The position numbers and the translations under genes were made by a program. Shown here one piece after another: positions 35,966 through 48,490 of a DNA stretch of 64,000 nt. Origin of the DNA: Balaenoptera acutorostrata (Eukaryota > Chordata > Mammalia > Artiodactyla > Balaenopteridae); assembly GCF_949987535.1 (NCBI RefSeq), contig NC_080067.1, positions 80,005,985-80,069,984 of the forward strand, in the 5' to 3' direction. Numbering within the stretch: the first letter of the stretch is position 1; each line of letters opens with the position of its first letter. The notes beneath the pieces were generated by a model. It made no database searches. It was not told the origin of the DNA and saw nothing but the letters and a program-made list of their open reading frames with translations.

Positions 35966-37110
35966 AAAAATATTATTGAGTTATATTTTACATATCATAA
36001 AATTCACCTGTTTTAAGTGTACAATTCAATGATTTTTGGTAACTTTCCTTAGTGGTGCAGGTTTTACCATTAATTAGTTTTAGAATCCTTTGATCCTCCC
36101 ATAATATCCTTCATGCCCATTGACAGTTAATCCCTGTTTCTGCCCCCAGTCCCAGGGAACCTACTTTCTGTCTCTATAATTTTACTTTGTCTGGACATTT
36201 CAAATAAATGGAATCATACAGTATGTGATCTCTTATGCCTAGCTTTTTTCACTTAGCACGTTTTTGAGGTTCATTCATGGTACAACATGTATCAATATTT
36301 CATTCCTTTTTATTACTGAAAAGTATTCCATTATGTGACACTACATTTTGTCTATCCCTTCACCAACTGATGGACATTTCCAGTATTGGACTATGATGAT
36401 TAATACCGCAGTGAACATTCTTGTGCAGACCTTTGTGTGGACATGTTTTCACTTCTCGTGGGTAAATACCTACGAGTGGAATTCCTGGTTTGTGTGGTAG
36501 TTTTATGTCTAACTTTTCAAGAAACTGCCAAACTATTTTCAAAAATGGCTGCATCATTTTACATTCCTGCCAGAAACATACGAAGGTTCCAGTTCTCATC
36601 TTCATCAACATTTGTTATTGCCTGTCTTATATATATGCCCATTCTAGCTGGTGTGAAATAGTATCTCATTGTGATTTTAATTTGCATTTCCCTACTGGCT
36701 AATGATGTTGAGCATGTTTTTATGTTCTAATTAGCCATTTGTATATCTTCTTTGTTAAAATGCTTGCTTATAAATTTCACCCATTTTTTAAATTGAATTG
36801 TTTGTTGTCTTATTGTGTTATAGGAGTTCTTTGTAAATTCTGGACACAGATCCTTTATTGGGTGTGTGTTTCGTAAATATTGTCTCCTAGTCTCTTGCTC
36901 ATCTTTTCATTTTCTTAATGGTGTTTATTTCAGTAATCAGTTTTTATTTGATGAGGTGAGAGTATCATTGTTTTCTTTTATCTTCTTCTAAGTTTTATTG
37001 TGAGGTGAGAGCCTAAGGTCACCTTTTTGCACGGGGATATCCAGCTGTCCCAGCACCATTTGTTGAACAGACTATACTTTCCCCAAAGAATTGTCTTGGC
37101 AGATTTCTTT
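35966..37110 (-). mobile_element. old L1 fragment
   Basis: 'attgagttatattttacata' 3' end, then ORF2-end blocks 'cacctactagtggaattc'-like, 'ctgccaaactattttcaaaa' and 'ggtgtgaaatagtatctca'. Ends near 37,110. Confidence 0.75.
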
Positions 37111-37679
37111 GGCTTGGAGTTTGTTGAGCTCCCCCCGCCCTGCCCCCGTGCTGTGCCTGCAAACTCTCTAACTCCTCAGTTGGAGCACTCATAGGACCCC
37201 CCTCATTTGTTTGCCTGCTCTCAGGAGTCACTGTCCTGTGCTGCCTTTTGTTCGATGTCTGAAAACCATTGTTTCATTATATTTTGTCTGGTTCTGTAGT
37301 TGATTGAAAGCAGGAGGGTAAATCTGGTGCCCATTATTTAATCACGTACAGAAGCAGAAGTGGTCTCTTCTATTTCAGCTTTTTAAAAATTTATTTCTCC
37401 TTTTGCTTATTGTTTCCTAAGTTTCTTAAAAATAAAAATCTTGGTTATATAACTTGGGAAAATATAAATTATTTTTAATTTAAAAAGAAGCAGAAGCAGC
37501 AGCATCTTGGACATTAACATCAGCAACATAGTGTCAGCATTCTTGTAACTCATAGGCATGAAATTATAGATCTGATTCGGGAAATGTAATTTATTAAAAT
37601 CACTGTTAATTTTGAGGGTATCAGTTCTATTTAATTATCTTTTTTGAAGAATGTAAAATGTGTGGTTTTCGGATTTCAG

Positions 37680-37833
37680 GCGATTGTGGAGAAATGTGAC
37701 AGACTCTCTGAGGGAATCTGAAATCGATAAGGCCACAGAGCATAAACGTACCCTGGAAGAACGCCAGAGGACTGAAGAAAGGCATCGTACTGAAACAGGC
37801 ACACCTTGGAAAACCAAATATTTTATTAAAGAG
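37680..37833 (+). CDS. OSBPL11: OSBPL11 coding exon (ORD C-terminal helix region)
   Basis: The exon follows acceptor 'ggatttcag' (37671-37679) and ends at donor 'gtatat' (37834), with no split codon at its end. It encodes [20 protein letters not shown], then [20 protein letters not shown] and [11 protein letters not shown]. The charged LEERQR helix is conserved in ORP9/10/11 and packs against the lipid-binding barrel. The spacing to the previous exon is large only because the intervening intron is filled with L1 and SINE insertions; the splice frame is preserved. Confidence 0.95.
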
Positions 37834-38825
37834 GTATATGTCCTACATGTCTTCAGACTAAAACTCATTATCTACTTAGTGAGAACTTTAGCTTAGTAGG
37901 CTTTCTTGAATTATCACTTAAATATCTTTATTTCTAAAAATAGTCAAGCTTAACCATGAGCTTTTTCATGAGCTTTTCACAGTTTGTCAAAGTAGAATAG
38001 TTTCAAAGTAGAATAGTTTACCAGCAGTTCAGATGAAATAGATTTGGGGATTTAAATTGGCCACAAAATACCGACATTAATCTTTAATCTCAATAACAGA
38101 ATATGCAATTGACAATTTGTTGCCTTTTGTACCACAGTGAAACTCTTTGTTCACTTCCAGAGACCACATTTTAAGGATGCATGAAAAACTTAAATGGCTA
38201 CACAAAGGATAGTGAGAGTGACTAGAATCTTTGCAATGTTTAAGGAAAAAAGAGTGATGTGGGGGGTGTTTAGGCTGGAAAACAGAAAATTGGAGACATT
38301 CATTATAACTTTCTTCGAATACAGGTTAGGCTTATCGCATAGAAGTTTCTTATCAGCTCCAATAGCAGACTTGAGCTAGGCCCAGACTACCAGGAAGCAT
38401 TTTGAGCTTAACATAAGAAGGAATGTATAACAATAAAAAATATCCAATAATGACAAGCATACATTTTATAGTAATGTGTTCCCCATCACTAGACTCATGT
38501 AAGAGACCATGGCTTATGTAGAAGTGTTTAATTCACTAGTTTTGGAGGTAAGACAAAATGATTCCTAAAGTCTTTTCTACATTTAAAGGTTTTGTTTTAT
38601 TTTGTTTATTACTTTCTGGTAGAACTCAGAGTAAGGTGAATAATGGACCAGAGCTGATGCCAAGAAAAGTTTTCTTGTCCATAGCCAAGTCTAAGGAAAC
38701 TCATTGAATTTTAATATTGGTCTGTCAGGAAAGAATCTGGAAAAACAGTTTGTGAATTTTGATTACCCTTAAAAGCCCACAGTTTATTGTAGTAGTTTCA
38801 TTGCTTTAATTTTTCTCAACTGTTT

Positions 38826-38905
38826 TCTTTCTTCCTTCCTTCCTTCCTTCCTTCCTTCCTTCCTTCCCTCCCTCCCTCCCTCCCTCCTCTTCTTTCTTTC
38901 TTTCT
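38826..38905 (+). repeat. (TTCC)n/(CTCC)n/(TTTC)n simple repeat
   Basis: Pure pyrimidine run abutting the A-tail side of the SINE at 38,906, probably grown from that tail. Confidence 0.95.
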
Positions 38906-39234
38906 TTGTTTTTGGCTGCATTGGGTCTTCGTTGCTGCATGCTGGCTTTCTCTAGTTGCAGTGAGTGGGGGCTACTCTTTGTTGTGGTGCATGGGCTTCT
39001 CATTGCGATGGCTTCTCTTGTTGTGGAGCACGGGCTCTAGGCGCACGGGCTTCAGTAGTTGTGGCACATGGGCTCAGTAGTTGTGGCTCACGGGCTCTGG
39101 AGCACAGGCTCAGTAGTTGTGGCACATGGGCTTAGTTGCTCCACGGCATGTGGGATCTTCCCGGACCACGGCTTGAACCTGTGTCGCCTGCATTGACAGG
39201 CGGATTCTTAACCACTGCACCACCAGGGAAGTCC
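38906..39234 (-). repeat. CHR SINE, older type
   Basis: Reverse full-length copy ending 'caccaccagggaagtccc'. Confidence 0.92.
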
Positions 39235-40479
39235 CCCAAATGTTTACATGGATAAGAATTCCAGGAAAAGTACTTTACATCTCTTCATTTTTATATGAAA
39301 AGATAAACCTTTGTAACTACTATGCAAAATTATAGTCTGGTAACCTTGGATTTTTTTCATTTCAAGCTCACTAAAATAGCATACCAGAAGCAGATTCTAA
39401 AGAGGAGAATTTTTCTAAGGGAAGACTTCTATAAATCATTAAAAATGAACTCTAGGGGCTGAGAGCAAGAAGCTGTAATGGGTAAAAGATGCAACCAATT
39501 TTAAAAGATAGGCCTCCTGGTTCTTGTAACTAACATGACATGTAAACATGCTACTTCTCATGTATTCTTTATTTGACAGATATTATTAAGAACCCACCAC
39601 TTAATCCCTTTATTATACTTTGTGATGTTGGATAGACAGATGTAGAAAGTGATAGCAAGATATGGCAGTTGTCTAATAAAGTAGTGAATTTCTTTTCCCT
39701 GGATAGTCTTAACTAACTGCCTGATGAAACAGTAGACTGGAGATGCTGACTCAGGTTTGGGCCTCTTTAGTTGGTAAGATGTAAGATGGCTTTCTAAATG
39801 GTGTGCCGTGACACAGTGGTACCACAACAGGTGGGTTAGATTCGTGTCATATACTGACTGCCTAAGCCCCTGGGGCTGCCGCGTCACATCCTGTGTGTGA
39901 CAGGGCCATGGACTCTGCTGTAAGAAGCACTGCAGAGGAGAGGTGAGGCTGATGAGGATGGTAGTTAGCTGACACTGGTACCACGAAGTTCGTAACAACT
40001 CTGGCGCTATTGCCATCGGGTATGGCTCTTTGCTAAGAAGAGTCATATGTTATTGAAAAGTCAATTTTGTCTCCCCTGTGGTCCTAAACACAGTGCTGGG
40101 CACTTAGTAGATGTTTCATACATATTGTTATGAGTAACAAGAGCTTTTCCACTTGTTTGGTACTTTCATTATTGCTGTCAAACCAACAGACCAGTTTGGA
40201 GTTGGCTTTAGTTAGATGGAGGAGTAGAGTCACTTGATATAAAAAGAGGAGGTAGAGTAACCTGAGAAAGTATAGATGAATTTAAAGTGTTTCTAGTATC
40301 ATTTGATAATACCTACCTTCTTTTCCTGACCATTTCTCACTGACATTTAATTTATTAGATCTTCCATTTCCTCTCTTTTGCGATTTTACACATCCATCAG
40401 GATCTATTGGTCATATCCTCTTGAGTGGATGTTTAAAATTTCTTAAGATATATATAAATGCAAGCAGGAAGGCTTTTGC

Positions 40480-40740
40480 AGAATAGTGGACCACATTGGA
40501 GTCAGATGTGTTAAGTTTGAACCTCAGTCATACCTTGGATAGTTTATTTACCACTTCTAACTTCGGTTTCCTCATCTGTAAAATGTAGGTAATTATATAG
40601 AAGGTGCACTGAAAAGAACTCTGCCCTTCCTGGGTGAAGTTGGACAACTCATTTCACTTCTCGGAGCCTCAGTTTCTTCATCTGTGAAGTGAGATGGTCA
40701 GGTGGCACGTCTTAACTTCTAAACCTAGCATTCTGTAATG
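40480..40740 (+). repeat. two tandem MIR SINEs
   Basis: First has 'ggtttcctcatctgtaaaat' (about 40,565), second 'cagtttcttcatctgtgaag' (about 40,670), each preceded by its own CORE-type block. Confidence 0.75.
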
Positions 40741-41299
40741 TGGTTAGGAGACATCTTTTGTGTTTTTGTGTTTTGTGATAATTATCAACCAGGTGATTTA
40801 ATTTAAACAACATAATGGTTTCTGTTGTTAAAGAGAAATTATTCTGACACTTATTAAAAATGACAAGGAAGACTTTATTCAAGAATATCGCAGTAGAGGA
40901 AAAAGATTGACTTCAACTCTGAATGTGTTGATAAGTGGGAATTTATAGCCAGTGGGCAGGATGAGGGAGTGGATGGAAGATTACTAAGAGGAACTTGGTC
41001 AGATGTCAAGGATGGTGGGTCGGGGGAGGCACATGATTAGATCAAAAATGCGAGGAGAAGAGTTTCATTGGATATCAAAGATGAGAGAATTCTTGATAAA
41101 CTAGTTCATCAGGATGTTTTTTTGCTAAAACTGAGTTTAGCAGGCCTAGGATGAGGCTTAGTCAAGAAGAGAGACAGAGGAGTCTAACTTTTAAAGTTTG
41201 GTCAAGGAGAGAGTCCTCGTCACTATGACCCACATAATTGCTGGGCGCAAGCCATTTTTGGAGTAAGGTAGGGTAAATATATATTTTTAAATATTTTTT

Positions 41300-41488
41300 T
41301 GAAGATTTTTTTTTTGATGTGGACCATTTTTAAAGTCTTCATTGAATTTGTGACAATATTGCTTCTGTTTTATATTTTGGTTTTTTGGCCATGAGGCATG
41401 TGGGATCTTAGCTCCCTGACCAGGGATTGAACCCGCACCCCCTACATTGGAAGGTGAAGTCTTAACCACTGGACTGCCAGGGAAGTCC
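41300..41488 (-). repeat. CHR SINE with long 3' tail type
   Basis: Reverse copy ending 'ctggactgccagggaagtcc'. The tail part 'ggaccatttttaaagtcttc' matches the copy at 20,003. Confidence 0.9.
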
Positions 41489-42196
41489 CTAAAAAAATTT
41501 TTTTAACGCAAATAAACTGAGGGCGATATAGGGGTTACGGAGAGAGGTTCAAATCTGACTTACTTCACCTAGTCGCATAAACACCGAACCTGCAGTCTTA
41601 GCTACTGTGACCTCAGCTCTGCCAAGCTCTCACCCCAGTATGCTGCTTCATGCATTTGCTGCAGCACTTTTTTCCTCACTTGGTCTTCTCCTGTCTTTCG
41701 TTCACTCTTTGACTAACTTTATCTCCTTTTGGTATCCTTCTATTCACAGGAACCAGGGAAAACTAATAGGGTAGAGTCAGGAAAGAACTAGGAAACAATA
41801 CTCAGATCCTAGAGATGCTGGTTGAGGTGTAGAGAACAGCTCGTACCTTGGTGACCATTTCCTGTGCTCCACCTGCTGCCTGTCACTCCATCAGTGGGGC
41901 TCAATCTGCAGCATCTTGGCAAAATTGGCAGAATTGCTACAAATGACTCCTGCAAAGTAAAATATTCGTGGAGCACAAACTAGGTCTTCCCAGACCAGAA
42001 CTTCTCACCTAATCCTAGCTAAACCACACATATTTTTTGGTGTCTTAAGAACACAGAGGCTTTTTCTTCACAAACTCTTGTTTTTAAATGTGAGAACAGA
42101 ATTCGATTTCAATGAAGGCATTGCATCTAGTTTTGGTTACTGATTCTGAACATAATAGAGGAATGGTTCTTTAATTTATTTTTCTACTTGTTTCAG

Positions 42197-42262
42197 GGAG
42201 ATGGCTGGGTTTATCACAAACCCCTTTGGAAAATAATTCCAACAGTACAACCAGCAGAGTGA
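42197..42262 (+). CDS. OSBPL11: OSBPL11 terminal coding exon with stop codon
   Basis: Acceptor 'ttgtttcag' ends at 42196. The coding part reads GDGWVYHKPLWKIIPTVQPA-E and stops with TGA at 42260-42262. GDGWVY-x(2)-PLW is the conserved ORP9/10/11 C-terminal block. As I recall it, human ORP11 ends IIPTTQPAE, so the C-terminus is full length. The exon continues directly into the 3' UTR. Confidence 0.95.
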   Translation, partial: GDGWVYHKPLWKIIPTVQPAE

Positions 42263-43905
42263 CACATACTATCTAAGACTCGACCAAATGAACTTCTCTA
42301 TTTACCCTAAACTCTCCCAGAATGGAGTCATTGCACTGAGTGACCTGCTTCCTGATTGCACAGACTGAAACTAACTACACACGAATGTACCAATTAGGGC
42401 ACCATAGAACTGCAGCAAGACCAAAGTGTTGAAGAAGCACGATGGACCTCTCACCAAGCCGTTCATGTGATGTGAGCAATATCATCTGAAGCCCTTTCAC
42501 CTGAATTATTAGATGATTAATCTTTTATCCAGTTCCTGCTCCAAAAGCTAAGTTTGAATCCCCTCTTTTTGCATGGGGGCAGCAGATAAACACAACAGTG
42601 AGAACTCAGTGATTTTGATTTCTTTGTAGTGAAAATTGAAGTCTCTTTCAGAGTTTGTGCTTTGCTTTCTGTCAGTAACTGAAGTATTCACTACTTTTAC
42701 AACAAATCAAGAGAAGGAAGAAGATGACCCAGAAGTGGCTTCAGCCATTCATTGTGCCTGAAATCAGTGTTAAAAAAAAGTCAACCAGGTTGTCGTAACA
42801 AGGCATTCTGTTCCTTCAAAGAGAACTGTGTGCCTGTGTCTGAGGAACTTATCCGTTATCCACCTCTGTTGGAACTCTCTTTTAAGAAGTATATTTATAA
42901 ATTGATTAGAATTATAACCATGGAGAATTTTTTCTTCTGAGCATTTTAATATACTTGAAAACAGCATTGACTTGAAAAATTTCAGAGCATTTTTCAATAC
43001 CTAGTTTTATTAAATATTATACTTGAGAGACAGTTTTTTAAAACATGGTCATGTCAATATGATGAGATTTTGGCCCTTCTCAAGAACTGAGGCATTAAAG
43101 AACAAGCAAATATTAAAAAATAAGACTTACTGTTTTCCTTACCTTTTTTTCACTTGTAGGTTAATATATCCAATATTACGTGCTATCCCTCTGGATAAGT
43201 ATGCTTTATCTTACCTCTGTTCACTCAAAATTTAAAACAACTATTCATATTTGTCAGTAATTCAGAAGTTATATATGTGACTAAGTGCATGTATGGTATG
43301 TTTTGTTTTTTCAAGGAAACGCAAATGCTGAAGAAAGAGTATGAAATAAAAAGGTATCAGGAAAAAGAGATATCAGGAAGTTGTATTCAGGTACAGTCTT
43401 TTTTTTTAAATAAGTATTTTATTGAGGTTGAAGAATTGCTGGCAATTAATAGAATAGTGCTAATTATGGCTTTCATCATTCATTCACGTATTTATTTAGC
43501 ACCTACTTATGGTGCTCAACACTCGTTACTTCAACCTACCTTAATTTTCCAAGAGTGGTGCCTTACTCTGTTTCTTCTGATGTGGTCTTCCAATCAGTGT
43601 GTGTAACATATACCTGTTATCCATCAGCCATTGTAAGTGGCTGTATCTGTTGCATCATCATAAGAAGCTTAAGCTTTGTGCTCTGATAAATTGTGTTTTA
43701 TTGAAGGGGGCTAATAGGATGAAAACAGCAAAATAATAATTTTTTTCAACAAATTGTAAATTATAAGAAGATAATTGGTTAATGTACAACCATTTTAATG
43801 ATTCCCTTGTTCATTTTTGCTGTGAAATGCACTGAAAAATCTCAAAATGAGTTATAGTTCATGTGTTGGGAAGATTAAAAAATAATAAAACTAGAGAACA
43901 ATGAT
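42263..43905 (+). other. OSBPL11: OSBPL11 3' untranslated region (end inferred)
   Basis: No repeat interrupts the sequence after the stop codon for about 1.6 kb, as expected of a conserved 3' UTR. The best poly(A) signal is AATAAA at 43884-43889, followed by a TG-rich stretch ('tttgtctgtttt') at 43909-43920, putting cleavage near 43,905. Other AATAAA hexamers at 43345-43350 and 44088-44093 could give shorter or longer forms. Short ORFs in this region are not supported as coding. Confidence 0.7.
43884..43889 (+). terminator. OSBPL11: probable OSBPL11 polyadenylation signal
   Basis: Canonical AATAAA hexamer with a downstream T/G-rich element about 20-30 bases away. It is one of three candidate hexamers after the stop codon (others at 43345 and 44088); choosing this one is inference from the downstream element. 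Confidence 0.55.
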
Positions 43906-44689
43906 GCCTTTGTCTGTTTTATGAATGGAGAGAAATAGAAAGTTTATATTTAGCGGAGTTATTGCCCTGTTCATTCGAGAAGGACATTGATTTTAAATCC
44001 TTACCTTCAGGAATCTCTTAGGGAAATAAGGGAGTAAATTTAATAACAGTTTTTTTAAATTAAAATGTTTTAATTTTATGACTTTTAAATAAACTGGAAA
44101 TAGAGCAAGAATATCAAATGAAACTGGAGGTTTTTGTTTTGTTCTTTGAACCGTTTGAATGCCCATTTATTTCTTTGAATTTTTGAACCATTTTAAGAAT
44201 TACTGAAATATGATTTTTAAAAATTCTTATTAAAACTACATTTATGAGTAATTGAAATCTCCCCCCCTTGACAGGAGTGAAATAATACCACTTTAGGGTA
44301 ACTGTTTTACCTTGTCCTTCTCTTCTTGACATCTGCTGTAGCTTATTCACTTAACAAGAGGTAGAGGCCTTTTCTGGTTTTTGTTTTTGTTTTTGTTTTG
44401 TTTTTTAATCTACACCTTGTTAATATTTGGCCAGGGAAACAAGTCTTTGTAGCAATTGTATCTCTATCTTTTGGGGCAAAGTTTTAAATGTACACTTTCC
44501 TTCTGGCTATTAGGAATTGTATGTTAAGAAGTCCAAGACTAGAAGTGAAAAAAAGAGAAAATTCTGGCCTTTAGATTGTGTATTGGGAGAGGTATGGCAT
44601 CTGCATATTGATTCACTGAATTCTGCAAGTTGTAACCAACATCACCTCTAATACCTACTTGTCGCCAAAAATAAGAAGAAGAAGAAGAA

Positions 44690-44830
44690 AAGTATTGAGT
44701 CCCTTCACTCCACAACAACCCTGTGAAATTGTAAAGTCAGGGATGGCTGTTCAAACTTTACAGATGAAGAAATTATTGCTCAGAAAGTTTAGTGCTCACT
44801 TCAAGTTACTTAGCTAGACCTTCATTCATT
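44690..44830 (-). repeat. MIR SINE
   Basis: 'ttacagatgaagaaattatt' followed by 'caagttacttagctagacc', the reverse-strand MIR order. Confidence 0.65.
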
Positions 44831-45554
44831 CAACAAACATCTGCTGAGTATTCCTTTGGGGCTGGGATTCCTTTGTCTTTTGGCTGGGGATAAAATAAAA
44901 GTATTCCTTTGCTACCCTGCATTGGACTCTGATGTGGCAAATACTCTCCCTATCCTTAGAGACTTGGATGAGGGAAGAAGCTAAAACTTAATTCCTGAGA
45001 ATGGGATGTTGACACGGGCAAGGCTATTGGTCTTTCCAAATCCCAGAAAAGCATCAGTGATACCTAGGTAATGTGGAAGGCAGAGTTGAGCAGTGAGCTG
45101 AAAACAACAGGGTTGGTTCAAAGTCTGCATAAGAAGCCCCAAACAATGCATCCAGGTGACTAACCCTTATTCCACCCTACAAGAGACTCTTGAGAGATTG
45201 AACCAGAACCAACTGGTTCTGATTGAACCAATTCAGATCTTTCAGCCCCTTCCCCTATCCCATTCCCAAAATATTGGCAGTCAGGCTTATACCCTTAGGC
45301 GAGAGATTAAAAGATCCATTTTAGGAGAACAACTCCAGAAAAAAAAAGTCCTACGATATATTTGAAGGGTCCACCAGCAAAAAGCTCAGCTGACAACCCT
45401 GTTAATTACTTTACAGTAAAGCCAAGTCAGCAGTTCCTCCAACATAACCCTCCACCCTCTCACCAATACATTACACTTATCCATCGTCCACCACACTGTA
45501 TATATAGACAGCATATCATGACTCATTTTTTTTTTTTTTTTCATGACTCATTTT

Positions 45555-46480
45555 AATAGCTAAGGATCAGCAGACATTTGAGGAAAGCTTCCAACATGAA
45601 TAAAAGAGAGATCAAAGCAAACAGGAGAAAACAAATTAGAGGAAGCAGATAATTCAGGAAGTCAGGAGAAGTAACTTCAGAAAAAATTAAATCTTCAGGC
45701 AGATGAGATGATATTGCTTCCACGAAACATGAACAAAATGCTATTTTTAAAATGGACTGTTCAGAGAACAAGCACAGGTCTTGGAAATTTAAAATATGAT
45801 AGTTCAAGTTAAATACTCAATAGATCGTCTAGAAGATAAGTGAGAAAAAGCTCTCAGCAAATAGAACAAAAGGATAAACAATGGACAATAGGAGAGAAAT
45901 GATACGGAAATGAGAGAAGCAATCCAGGAAGTCTAACATGTAACTAGTGGGGATTCCAGGGAAAGAAAACCAATGGAAGGGATGATACTATTTTGATATA
46001 TGTATATGTGTGTATGATGTGTATGTATATATTTATGAGAATTTCCCAGAGTAAATGATGTGAATCCATTTGAAATGCCATGAATACCCTGCACAATAGA
46101 GAAAAAATAAAAGCCCAACCCAAAGCACATCATTGTGAAATTTCATAACACTAAGGATAAAGAGAAGATTCTAAAAAGAGAATGGCATCAGCCTTCTCAA
46201 TAACATCACTGAAAGCTAAAAGACAAAAGAGCAATACCTCCAATTTTGCCTAGAATTTTATCCCCAGCCAAAAGACAAATCTGACATGCAAGATATCAAA
46301 AAAATTTTATGCCAGCATTTCCTTTTCTGGAAGCTATTAAAGTATATGCTCCAGCAAAACATAAGAAGAGGGGGGAAAAAAACAACAACAACAGGAATTG
46401 GAGAAGATAAGAGATCATGAAAAACAGAAGATCCAACAGAAGAAGTCAAAGAGGGGCATCAAAATCTATCTCACTACAAG
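45555..46480 (+). mobile_element. old L1/HAL1 ORF1-region remnant
   Basis: Blocks 'tggaaatttaaaatatgata', 'agtctaacatgtaacta', 'cacatcattgtgaaatttca', 'gagaatggcatcagccttct' and 'gaattttatccccagccaaa' follow the order of old L1/HAL1 ORF1. Many indels. Includes a (TATG)-rich stretch near 46,000. Confidence 0.65.
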
Positions 46481-46764
46481 GATGTCATTGGTCTCAGTTC
46501 TAATGAAGTTCATATAAGATGAGAATGTTTTGTACATTGCAATACTTAATATATTTGATTACTTTATATACTAATATATATATATCAGTTCTCCAAATTT
46601 TAATATTCTGGAGTTATTCAGCTGTTCTTCATATGTTGGTGTTTCATCTCATGATCAGTTTTCTGAGAATGCACCATATATCAATGTTATGTGGACTACT
46701 TCCAAAAAGCCAGAATATTGCGAGTGGAATCTTGTTTTAGACCCATGGATCTTTCATCTTTTTA

Positions 46765-47410
46765 ACAGTTTTGTTAATGTATAATGGACTTAAAACAAAG
46801 TATACAATTTGACAAATTTTGACATATGTCTCCATCCATGAAACATCATCACAATCATGATAATGAAAATATTTATCATTCCCAAAAGTTTACTCTTACC
46901 CCTTTGTAATCTCTCCTTCCCACCTCTCCCCTCTCTCCACCTCTTTCCCATTTCCAGGGACTACTTGTATTAGTATCCTCTTATAAGGACACTTGACACT
47001 GGATTTAAGGCCCACCAGGATAATCCAAGACAATGATCTCATCTCAATATCCTTAATTACATTTGCAAAGACGCTTTTTCTAAGTAAAGTAACATTCACA
47101 GTTTCCAGAAATTGGGACGTTACCAACCACCAATGGTGATTTTTGGAGATCACCATTCAACCCACTACCTCACTAATCTGCTTTATGTCACATAAATTAG
47201 TTCAAGTTTTCTAGAATTTTATATAAACAATCAAACAATATGGTCTTTTGGGAGGGCGTCTGGCTTATTCCATTCAATATAATTTTCTGCGATTTATCCA
47301 TGTTGATTCGTGTATCAATAGTTTATTCTTTTTTATTGCTGAATAGGAATTCATTGTTTGGAATATACCACAATTTGTTCATTCATTCACTGGCTGATAG
47401 ATACCTGTGG
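46765..47410 (-). mobile_element. old L1 3' end, interrupted
   Basis: 'gacaaattttgacatatgtc' to 'cttaccccttt', resuming at 'tagttcaagttttctagaat' and running to 'catccatgtt'-like ORF2-end text. 46,905-47,165 is a different old repeat ('ttataaggacacttgacact'), possibly a MaLR-type LTR fragment. Confidence 0.6.
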
Positions 47411-47539
47411 CTGTGTCCCCAGCACCTCATCCCTCCTCAAGTGGAAAAGAAAAAACTCCCCCTCCTCCACCCCTCCAGGCAAGGAAATGGCTGTTCCCGT
47501 GAGTGAGCTCACCTGGCCTTCAGAAGACTCTGAATCAGG

Positions 47540-47725
47540 CACTTTCTGCCCCTCAATCAGAGTTTGGGACCAGAGCTGTGTCCCAACCACCTTCTGCTAC
47601 TAACTGGTTTTTAGCAGTGACTGGGGGCAAGTTGAACCGCCTCTCTGGGCTTCTCTGTCCTCATCAGAAAAATGAAGGGGTTGGATTAGAGGATCTCTGA
47701 GACAATACCTTACCTATGATCTCCA
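47540..47725 (+). repeat. MIR SINE
   Basis: 'ctgggggcaagttgaaccgc' and 'tggattagaggatctctgag' are MIR blocks. Confidence 0.7.
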
Positions 47726-48339
47726 GTTTGGGTTATTTATACAGGGGAAAAAAAAAAAAAAAACAAACCCTCCTCTGCCATTCCCCTCAGGGCTGAAGTT
47801 GGTGGTTTCTGGGATTAATCAGTTGACTCGGATCTCTGCAGTGTCAGTGCTTTTCCTTCCTAACAAAGGGGAGAGGTGAGGATGGTAGGGCGGCTCAGAG
47901 ACACTCCTGGTAGAAGCAGAGATCTGACTGATGAGGGCCCAGCTGCAGAAAGGGACACAGTGACTCCTGCTGCTTGCCTCTCAATCTCAAGGAAATGATT
48001 CTCAGGGACCAAGCTGGGGTCCTCACAGGCCCAATCCCATGGGGAAGGGGCTAGGGAGGAGGGCCCACCTTGGGATTGGGGAAGGGATGCAAGAGGAGAC
48101 AGCACTGGCCACCATTCCACCGTAACCATTCTACCATTCTTACCTCCCCCCTTCCTTGCAGTTTCAGGGAGAATTCCTGTGTGAGGAGTTGCCTGCAGAA
48201 GCTGGAGGAGGAAGGGCTTTCTTTTGGCCTGCTTGGTACAGTGAGAGCTAGGGTAGGCAGGAGGCCTGGCTGGCTTTCATAAGTAAAAGTGTGGTTTGTT
48301 ATTATTTCTTTGCTTGTTTTGTCTTGTATGCTGTGCCCC

Positions 48340-48490
48340 TCCCACTCATTCACTAGTTCAGCAGACCTATATGCTGAGTGCAGGGGACACAGAGACGTGA
48401 GGCATGTCCCACCCCATTCTTACTGCTGAGTTCATTAGCCTAGAAGAGGAGACAGACAGAGCTAGTAAACAAGATGAGAAGTGCCAGAAC
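48340..48490 (+). repeat. L2-like 3' end
   Basis: 'cagcagacctatatgctgag' and 'ggagacagacagagctagta' follow the L2 3' pattern. Confidence 0.45.

Larger units (their letters stand above)
37834..42196 (+). other. OSBPL11: OSBPL11 last intron
   Basis: Contains CHR SINEs at 38.9 and 41.3 kb, pyrimidine-rich simple repeat, two MIRs at 40.48-40.74 kb and a MIR tail near 40.09 kb. I recognise nothing in 37,834-38,800, 39,240-40,050, 40,800-41,280 or 41,490-42,180. The 162-aa minus ORF at 39.56-40.05 kb has no known motif and is not supported. Confidence 0.8.

Noticed and set aside
39558..40046. 162-aa minus-strand ORF in the last OSBPL11 intron
   Set aside because: No recognisable domain; low-complexity Leu/Ser/Thr composition. 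Likely chance.
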